Below are positions 4,556-8,841 of a stretch of 8,841 nt of DNA, in pieces. The notes under the pieces were generated by a model that was not told where the DNA came from, ran no database searches, and worked only from the letters and a program-made list of their open reading frames with translations. Numbering within the stretch: the stretch's first letter is position 1; the number at the start of each line of letters is the position of its first letter. Source of the stretch: Nitriliruptoraceae bacterium (lineage in GTDB: Bacteria > Actinomycetota > Nitriliruptoria > Nitriliruptorales > Nitriliruptoraceae); assembly GCA_007117945.1 (NCBI GenBank), contig SKTN01000042.1:1-8841 (forward strand), in the 5' to 3' direction. A program made the translations under genes and the position numbers.

Positions 4556-5995
4556 GTGCGGTTCCTCGAGGGCCAACCTCCGTCCCACGACCTGACCTAC
4601 GAGGACGTGTTCCTGGTCCCTTCGCGGGCCAGATCCACCTCCCGGATGGACGTGGACCTGACCACGGTGGACGGTGCCGGGACCACCATCCCCCTGGTCG
4701 CCGCGAACATGACGGCGGTCTCCGGACGGCGCATGGCCGAGACCCTGGCACGCCGCGGTGGGCTGGCCGTGCTCCCCCAGGACATCCCCGTGGACATCGT
4801 GACCTCGGTGATCGAGGGCGTGAAGGCCTGCCACCCGGTCTTCGAGACCCCGATCACCCTCCAGGTCGCCGACACCGTGGGTGAGGCCCTGAACCTGATC
4901 CCGAAACGCTCCCACGGCGCGGCGGTGGTGGTGGACGACCACCAGCACCCCATCGGCGTCGTCACCCTGGTGGACCTCGAGGACCAGGATCGTTTCACCC
5001 AGGTCGGCGCGGTGATGTCGCGGGCACCCGCGGTGATCAGCGACCGGGTCGACCCACGGGCCGCCTTCGACGAGCTCGCCGAGGTCCGCCACCGCCTCGC
5101 GCCGGTGGTGGACGACGAGGGGCGGCTGCGGGGCCTGCTGACCCGGCCCGGCGCCCTGCGCTCCACCCTCTATCGCCCGGCCCTTGACGACCACGGCCGG
5201 CTGCGGATCGCTGCCGCCGTCGGCATCCGACGCGACAGCGTGGAGCACGCCGAGCAGCTGCTCGAGGCCGGCGTCGACGTGCTGGTGCTCGACACCGCTC
5301 ACGGCCACCAGGAGGGCATGCTCGAGTCCCTGGCGGCGGTGCGTGCCCTCGACCCGCAGGTGCCCGTGGTCGCCGGGAACGTGGTCACCACCGATGGTGT
5401 GGAGGACCTCGTCGGCGCTGGCGCCGACATCGTCAAGGTCGGCGTCGGGCCGGGCGCCATGTGCACCACCCGCATGGCCACGGGGGTGGGTCGACCGCAG
5501 TTCTCGGCCGTGCTCGAGTGCGCGACGGCAGCCCGTGAGCTCGGCGCCCACGTGTGGGCCGACGGCGGGGTGCGTCACCCCCGGGACGTGGCGCTGGCCC
5601 TGGCGGCCGGAGCCACCAACGTCATGGTGGGCTCGTGGTTCGCCGGCACCCACGAGTCACCCGGTGACCTCGAGCGCGACGCCGACGGGCGCGCCTACAA
5701 GGTGTCCTTCGGGATGGCCTCGGCGCGGGCGGTACAGGTGCGCACCGCGGGCGAGGACGCCTTCGAACGGGCCCGCAAGGCGCTGTTCGAGGAGGGGATC
5801 TCCTCGGGCCGCCAGTACCTCGACCCTCACCGTCCCGGGGTGGAGGACCTCGTGGACAGGGTGGTGGCGGGGTTGCGCAGCGCCTGCACCTACGCCGGCG
5901 CCCTGGACCTCGCGTCGTTCCACGAGCGCGCCCGGGTCGGAGTGCAGACCCGGGCCGGCTTCGCCGAGGGGATGCCGATCCACCGGGGGTGGTGA
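4556..5995 (+). CDS. guaB1: GuaB1-type IMP dehydrogenase/GMP reductase family protein with CBS domains
   Basis: This 479-aa enzyme belongs to the GuaB1 branch of the IMPDH/GMP reductase superfamily, a TIM-barrel family acting on purine nucleotides. Visible motifs are LTYEDVFLVPS (13-23), VAANMTAVSG (48-57), a CBS-pair (Bateman) insert at about 98-205 (VGAVMSRAPAVI, LAPVVDDEGRLRGLLTR), VLDTAHGH (244-251), KVGVGPGAMCTTR with catalytic C303, and the phosphate-binding WADGGVR and MVGSWFAGT. The C-terminal part lacks the RYFQ-type Arg-Tyr dyad that IMPDH uses to hydrolyse the enzyme-XMP intermediate, favouring a reductase over a dehydrogenase. The mycobacterial GuaB1 has been reported to be a CBS-containing GMP reductase, so GMP to IMP salvage with NADPH is my preferred role. 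Length agrees with the family. The GTG start at 4556 has GGAAGG at 4541-4546. It is probably co-transcribed with the zinc-ribbon gene. Expected regulation is by ATP/GTP at the CBS domains, from family knowledge. Confidence 0.92.
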   Translation: MRFLEGQPPSHDLTYEDVFLVPSRARSTSRMDVDLTTVDGAGTTIPLVAANMTAVSGRRMAETLARRGGLAVLPQDIPVDIVTSVIEGVKACHPVFETPITLQVADTVGEALNLIPKRSHGAAVVVDDHQHPIGVVTLVDLEDQDRFTQVGAVMSRAPAVISDRVDPRAAFDELAEVRHRLAPVVDDEGRLRGLLTRPGALRSTLYRPALDDHGRLRIAAAVGIRRDSVEHAEQLLEAGVDVLVLDTAHGHQEGMLESLAAVRALDPQVPVVAGNVVTTDGVEDLVGAGADIVKVGVGPGAMCTTRMATGVGRPQFSAVLECATAARELGAHVWADGGVRHPRDVALALAAGATNVMVGSWFAGTHESPGDLERDADGRAYKVSFGMASARAVQVRTAGEDAFERARKALFEEGISSGRQYLDPHRPGVEDLVDRVVAGLRSACTYAGALDLASFHERARVGVQTRAGFAEGMPIHRGW

Positions 5996-6012
5996 CGCGG
6001 GCCGGACCTGCC

Positions 6013-6057
6013 GTCGGCTGGGGGCCCCAGGCGACCGCCCAGCCGCCCCCAGCCGAC
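6013..6057 (+). terminator. 12-bp stem-loop after guaB1
   Basis: GTCGGCTGGGGG (6013-6024) pairs perfectly with CCCCCAGCCGAC (6046-6057) across a 21-nt loop, starting 18 nt after the guaB1 stop. The region also has two direct copies of CGACCGCCCAGC (6032-6043 and 6054-6065) that partly overlap the right arm. It is a probable first terminator stem for guaB1. Confidence 0.5.
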
Positions 6058-6081
6058 CGCCCAGCGGCGACCGCGGGGGCG

Positions 6082-6125
6082 AGAGTGGAGGATCGCGGCG
6101 GTATACCGCCGCGATCCTCCACTCT
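6082..6125. terminator. Perfect 44-bp palindrome between convergent genes, probable bidirectional terminator
   Basis: Every base from 6082 to 6103 pairs with its partner from 6125 back to 6104 (22 bp, no mismatch, no spacer). The arms begin AGAGTGGAGGATCGCGG and meet at GTATAC. RNA from either strand would form the same long hairpin, fitting a two-way terminator between guaB1 (plus) and the aldo/keto reductase (minus). Complete lack of a loop is unusual; see findings. Confidence 0.7.
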
Positions 6126-6132
6126 TGCCGGC

Positions 6133-6204
6133 GGCCCCGGGTCCCGGCCCCCGCGCTCCGCGCGCCCCATCCCCCCGACCCGGCGGCCAGAGGGACCCGG
6201 GGCC
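6133..6204 (-). terminator. 13-bp inverted repeat after the aldo/keto reductase gene
   Basis: GGCCCCGGGTCCC (6133-6145) is the exact reverse complement of GGGACCCGGGGCC (6192-6204), with a 46-nt C-rich spacer. The right arm begins 5 nt beyond the aldo/keto reductase stop on the minus strand. It may assist termination of that gene; the long loop makes this less certain. Confidence 0.4.
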
Positions 6205-6208
6205 CGTC

Positions 6209-7174
6209 TCAGGCGAAGATCCCGGCGATCTCCTCCACGGCCGCCTCGTCGAGCTGCTCGAGCACCTTCAGCGCCTGCATGTTCTCCACGACCTGCTCCG
6301 GTCGCGACGCCCCGGTGATGACGGTCGAGACGTTGGGGTTGGCCGCGGTCCAGGCGATCGCGAGCTGCGCCATGGTGGCGTCGTAACCCTCGGCGACCTC
6401 CTTGAAGCGCAGGAGCTGCTCGTTGTAGCGGCCGTCGGTGAGCCGCTTGGCGAGCCACTCGTAGCCCTCGAGTGCCGCGCGGCTGTCCTCGGGCACACCG
6501 TCGAGGTACTTGCCCGTCAACAGCCCGGAGCCCAGGGGCGACCAGATCGTGTTGCCGAGCCCGATGTCCTCGTACAGCCGCGCGTACTCCTGCTCCACCC
6601 GCTCGCGCCACAGCAGGTTGTACTGGGACTGCTCGGTGATCGGCTTGTGCCAGCCGTGCTTGTCGGCGACGTCCCAGGCGGCACGGATCTCGTCCGCGGT
6701 CCACTCCGAGGTGCCCCAGTAGTGGGCCTTCCCACGCTCGATGGCGTCGGACATCGCCCGCACCGTCTCCTCGACGGGGGTGTGCGGGTCGGCGCGGTGG
6801 CAGTAGATGACGTCGAGGTGGTCGAGGCCGAAGCGCTCCAGGGAGTCGTCGATCGCCTCGAGCAGGTACTTGCGGTTGAGGGTGTTGCGGCTGGTGGGTC
6901 CGTCCTTGATCCCCCAGAAGAACTTGCTGGTGACCACGTACTCGTGGCGCTGCCAGCCGAGCTGGCGGATCGCATCGCCCATGATCCGCTCCGACTCGCC
7001 GCCGGCGTACACCTCGGCGTTGTCGAAGAAGTTCACGCCGGCGTCGAAGGCGGCAGCCATGCAGTCCACGGCCCGGTCCACGTCCAGCTGGCTCTTGAAG
7101 GTCACCCACGAGCCGAAGCTCAGGGCGGAGACCTTCAACCCGGAGGGCCCCAGTCGGCGGTACGGCATCTCCAT
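6209..7174 (-). CDS. Aldo/keto reductase, Kv-beta/YghZ-like
   Basis: This is a 321-aa NADPH-dependent oxidoreductase with a TIM barrel, reducing aldehydes or ketones; substrate unknown. The classical catalytic tetrad is present: D51 and Y56 in NFFDNAEVYAGGESE, K84 in VVTSKFFWG, and H126 in YCHRADPHTPVEE. Further signatures are RRLGPSGLKVSALSFGSW at the N-terminus, YWGTSEW, EQSQYNLLWRERVEQEY, the WSPLGSGLLTGKY segment and the cofactor-binding TVITGASRPEQVVENM near the end. SQYNLLWR and overall length point to the potassium-channel beta-subunit-like branch, though H126 replaces the Asn of true Kv-beta. I chose ATG at 7174 because GAGGAGG (7181-7187) precedes it by 6 nt; the reading frame stays open for 75 more codons upstream, but that extension is Arg/Ala-rich and looks non-coding. 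Monocistronic, divergent from the epimerase gene, convergent with guaB1. Confidence 0.93.
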   Translation of the reverse strand: MEMPYRRLGPSGLKVSALSFGSWVTFKSQLDVDRAVDCMAAAFDAGVNFFDNAEVYAGGESERIMGDAIRQLGWQRHEYVVTSKFFWGIKDGPTSRNTLNRKYLLEAIDDSLERFGLDHLDVIYCHRADPHTPVEETVRAMSDAIERGKAHYWGTSEWTADEIRAAWDVADKHGWHKPITEQSQYNLLWRERVEQEYARLYEDIGLGNTIWSPLGSGLLTGKYLDGVPEDSRAALEGYEWLAKRLTDGRYNEQLLRFKEVAEGYDATMAQLAIAWTAANPNVSTVITGASRPEQVVENMQALKVLEQLDEAAVEEIAGIFA

Positions 7175-7481
7175 GCGTGTCCTCCTCGTTGCGGATCGGT
7201 TCGACGCCGTGGCCGCGATCGCGGTGTGGCGTGCGGTCACTGCCCCCGAGGCTAGGGGTTCGTGGGTGGGGTCCCGGTCCATCCGGTCAGGTCGACGGCA
7301 CACATCGACGGTCGTGCACGCCGGCGGGGCTCGCCGGCCGGGCACCTCGCGGGTGACGGCCCGCGCCGGGGCCGCACCACGACCGCACCGGGCCCGCACC
7401 CCGACCGCGCCGGGCCCGGGTGATCGGGCCGGGCCTGTGGCTCACTACCGTTGCAGCCACCCGCCCCGAACCGGAGGTGCC
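7175..7481. other. Divergent intergenic region between aldo/keto reductase and epimerase genes
   Basis: The 307 bp show no credible gene. A 12-bp perfect palindrome, CCGCGATCGCGG (7213-7224), lies about 40 bp upstream of the aldo/keto reductase start. A 17-nt direct repeat with one mismatch (CGACCGCnCCGGGCCCG, 7380-7396 and 7402-7418) lies near the epimerase side. TACCGT at 7446-7451 is a possible -10 for the epimerase gene, and TAGCCT on the minus strand (7249-7254) for the reductase; neither has a clear -35. Confidence 0.4.
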
Positions 7482-8450
7482 ATGACCCGCGTGCTGTTGA
7501 CCGGAGCGACCGGCTTCGTGGGTGGCCGTACCGCTGCGCGCCTGCACGCCGCGGGCCACGAGGTGGTCTGTCCCGTGCGGCGCCCCTCGGGCGAGCTCAC
7601 CGACCTCGAGGTGGTGCAGCTCGACGGCGGGCTGGACGCGGTCACCCCCGACGCCCTCACGGGTGTCGAGGTGGTGGTCCACGCCGCTGCCACGGTGGGC
7701 CCTGACCTGGAGACCGGTACCGCCGTCAACGTGGAGGCCACCCGCCGGGTGCTGGCGGCCTGCGAGCAGGCCGGCGTCGCGACCCTGGTGCACGTGTCCA
7801 CCACCTCGGTGTACGACCGGCCCGCTGATGGTGCTGCCCCCGTCACCGAGGACACCCCCCTGGTCCCCTTCGACGCCGAGGACGCGGGTGTGTACGCGCG
7901 GACCAAGGCGGAGGCAGAGCGCGTGCTCGGTGGCGCGCAGACGACCGCCGTCGCGATCCTGCGACCGCCGGCGGTGCTCGGCGCGGGGCCGACCTCAACC
8001 TGGGGACAGCGCATCCCCGACCGTGTCCGTGCGGGGGAGGCGGTCCCCCTGCAGCGTGGGAGCACCTTCGCCTTCGTCCACGTCGACGATCTCGTCGACG
8101 CGATCGTCGCGGCCGCCGGGCTCGATCCCGACGCACCGACGGGTACCGAGGCTGGCGCCGCGCCGACCGCAGGTCACGCGGCGAGGAGCGCCGGTGGCAC
8201 ACCCCGGGTCGCCAACGTCGTGGGCGGGCACGTCACCGTGGCCGACTACCTCGACGCGGTGGTCGACCTGCTCCCCTCGCGTCCCCCCTCACAGCCGGGA
8301 CGGGACGAGACCGGTTGGACCGGCAGGTTCAGCACCGACCAGCTGCCGCGACGGTTCGGTGTCGCGCCCTACCGCAGCTTCGCCAGCGGCATGGCGGAGA
8401 TCGCCAACGCCCTCACGGGGACGGCGGTGGACCAGGAGGACGGATCGTGA
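7482..8450 (+). CDS. NAD(P)-dependent epimerase/dehydratase family protein (extended SDR)
   Basis: This is a 322-aa Rossmann-fold protein of the extended short-chain dehydrogenase family, acting on nucleotide sugars or other hydroxy/keto substrates; the exact reaction is not readable. The nucleotide-binding loop is GATGFVG (residues 8-14) after the first beta strand VLLT. VVHAAATVGP (65-74) marks the fourth strand, HVSTTSVY (104-111) provides the catalytic Ser/Thr, and YARTK (138-142) the Tyr and Lys. LRPPAVLGAG and FVHVDDLVDAI (198-208) are further family signatures. An Ala/Gly/Thr-rich insert at about 217-242 looks like a flexible loop. The ATG at 7482 has GGAGG at 7473-7477, a short spacer; the frame is open far upstream, but that stretch is antisense to the aldo/keto reductase and intergenic sequence. 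The stop overlaps the next gene by 4 bp (GTGA), implying translational coupling. Confidence 0.88.
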   Translation: MTRVLLTGATGFVGGRTAARLHAAGHEVVCPVRRPSGELTDLEVVQLDGGLDAVTPDALTGVEVVVHAAATVGPDLETGTAVNVEATRRVLAACEQAGVATLVHVSTTSVYDRPADGAAPVTEDTPLVPFDAEDAGVYARTKAEAERVLGGAQTTAVAILRPPAVLGAGPTSTWGQRIPDRVRAGEAVPLQRGSTFAFVHVDDLVDAIVAAAGLDPDAPTGTEAGAAPTAGHAARSAGGTPRVANVVGGHVTVADYLDAVVDLLPSRPPSQPGRDETGWTGRFSTDQLPRRFGVAPYRSFASGMAEIANALTGTAVDQEDGS

Positions 8451-8794
8451 ACACCAACATCCCCGACTTCCGGCCCGGCTCACGCCGGACCGTGCCCCTG
8501 CGGCTGACCCCGGCCCAGTGCGACCGGCTGCGCTCGCTGGTCGAGGATCCCACCACCTGGGTACTCCGACACGCCTGGGACGACTACCTGCTGGCCGGCG
8601 AACGCGGCCGGGTCGTTGACCCCCGGGACCTGACCCGCGATCACGTGGTGTCGGCCATCGAGTGGCTGCGCCAGCAACGCCACCCCATCTACCGGGCTCT
8701 GGAGGGCGGCGACCGTGCACCTGAGGGGTGGCTCGAGCAGCTCCCCCTCCACCAGCGGCTGGCGGAGCTGCTCCACCCCGATCAGGCCGGCTGA
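8447..8794 (+). CDS. Hypothetical protein coupled to the epimerase gene
   Basis: This is a 115-aa cytoplasmic protein I do not recognise. It has no signal peptide or membrane segment and a single cysteine (C25). It is rich in Arg, Leu and Trp, with likely helices at about 21-33 (TPAQCDRLRSLVE), 36-49 (TTWVLRHAWDDYLL), 64-77 (RDHVVSAIEWLRQQ) and 95-110 (WLEQLPLHQRLAELLH), so probably an all-helical small domain. The GTG start at 8447 overlaps the epimerase stop by 4 bp and is preceded by a strong AGGAGG (8434-8439, 7-nt spacer) inside the epimerase gene, which together make the gene convincing. Co-translation suggests it may act with the epimerase, by inference only. Confidence 0.75.
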   Translation: MNTNIPDFRPGSRRTVPLRLTPAQCDRLRSLVEDPTTWVLRHAWDDYLLAGERGRVVDPRDLTRDHVVSAIEWLRQQRHPIYRALEGGDRAPEGWLEQLPLHQRLAELLHPDQAG

Positions 8795-8814
8795 GGCCCG
8801 CCGCCGCTGCCCGG

Positions 8815-8841
8815 GTGACCACCACCGGCGTGACCACCACC
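8815..8841 (+). CDS. Possible start of a further gene, cut by window end
   Basis: GTG at 8815 opens a frame M-T-T-T-G-V-T-T-T running off the right edge, 20 bp after the preceding stop. The 12-bp word GTGACCACCACC is present twice (8815-8826, 8830-8841), so either GTG could be the start. There is no clear ribosome binding site. The alternative is a simple intergenic repeat. Confidence 0.25.

Noticed and set aside
4034..5653. A 539-codon open frame on the minus strand across guaB1 and the zinc-ribbon gene
   Set aside because: It is antisense to clear GuaB1 motifs, is His/Gly/Val-rich in the way typical of reversed GC-rich codons, and shows no family motif.
5622..7109. A 495-codon minus-strand frame over the end of guaB1 and the aldo/keto reductase
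   Set aside because: It is a frame-shifted shadow of the aldo/keto reductase, Arg/Pro-rich with no domain, and passes through the palindromic gap.
7175..7399. 75-codon N-terminal extension of the aldo/keto reductase
   Set aside because: Arg/Ala-rich without family similarity; GAGGAGG with ideal spacing marks ATG at 7174, where the conserved barrel starts.
7380..7418. Repeat unit of 22-bp period as a possible CRISPR or iteron array
   Set aside because: Only two copies, imperfect, GC-only words; no further units. The similar 22-bp spacing of CGACCGCCCAGC at 6032 and 6054 is likely coincidence.
6807..7481. N-terminal extension of the epimerase frame (open from 6807)
   Set aside because: The extension is antisense to the aldo/keto reductase and then low-complexity; the Rossmann strand begins exactly at the RBS-supported ATG at 7482.
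8315..8446. N-terminal extension of the 115-aa hypothetical protein inside the epimerase gene
   Set aside because: It lies in another frame of a well-conserved epimerase C-terminus; AGGAGG plus the GTGA overlap support 8447.

Overview
The window is very GC-rich (about 70% by eye). Its genes end codons in G or C, often start with GTG, carry GGAGG-type ribosome binding sites, and use stem-loops without U-tracts as apparent terminators. With an ArsR-ArsC fusion and a GuaB1-type enzyme, this points to a high-GC actinobacterium. A lineage outside the well-known streptomycetes and mycobacteria is possible, but the sequence alone cannot settle that. I see no mobile element, tRNA, rRNA or CRISPR array; it reads as ordinary chromosome with one small arsenic-type locus.

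Layout, left to right. (1) 1-978: the C-terminal two thirds or so of an M20-family metallopeptidase/deacylase, cut by the window edge. (2) 1217-1708: a DUF4399 lipoprotein, preceded by a long folded leader and closed by a strong 16-bp hairpin. (3) 1804-2451: a DUF4126 membrane protein, convergent with and overlapping by 35 bp a small DUF2007 membrane-anchored protein (2417-2740, minus). (4) 2837-4028, minus: a stand-alone three-cysteine arsenate reductase preceded by an ArsR-type HTH fused to a second arsenate-reductase/LMW-phosphatase domain. They form one probable operon with a recognisable promoter and palindromes. (5) 4139-5995, plus, divergent from the arsenic genes: a double zinc-ribbon protein and a GuaB1-type IMPDH/GMP-reductase family enzyme, probably co-transcribed. 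(6) 6209-7174, minus: an aldo/keto reductase, convergent with guaB1. The 213-bp gap between them holds three inverted repeats, including a perfect 44-bp palindrome with no loop. (7) 7482-8794, plus: an extended-SDR NAD(P)-dependent epimerase/reductase translationally coupled to a 115-aa protein I do not recognise. A next gene may begin at the right edge.

Functional links: the clearest is arsenate detoxification and signalling by the fusion and the stand-alone ArsC, although no arsenite exporter lies in the window. The zinc-ribbon/guaB1 pair shares the divergent control region with the arsenic operon. The remaining genes look like independent housekeeping or conserved-unknown units. The most unusual items are the 44-bp perfect palindrome, the ArsR-ArsC fusion that lacks a canonical arsenite-binding cysteine motif, the palindromes between the divergent promoters, and the compact terminator/promoter/short-ORF arrangement before the DUF4126 gene.
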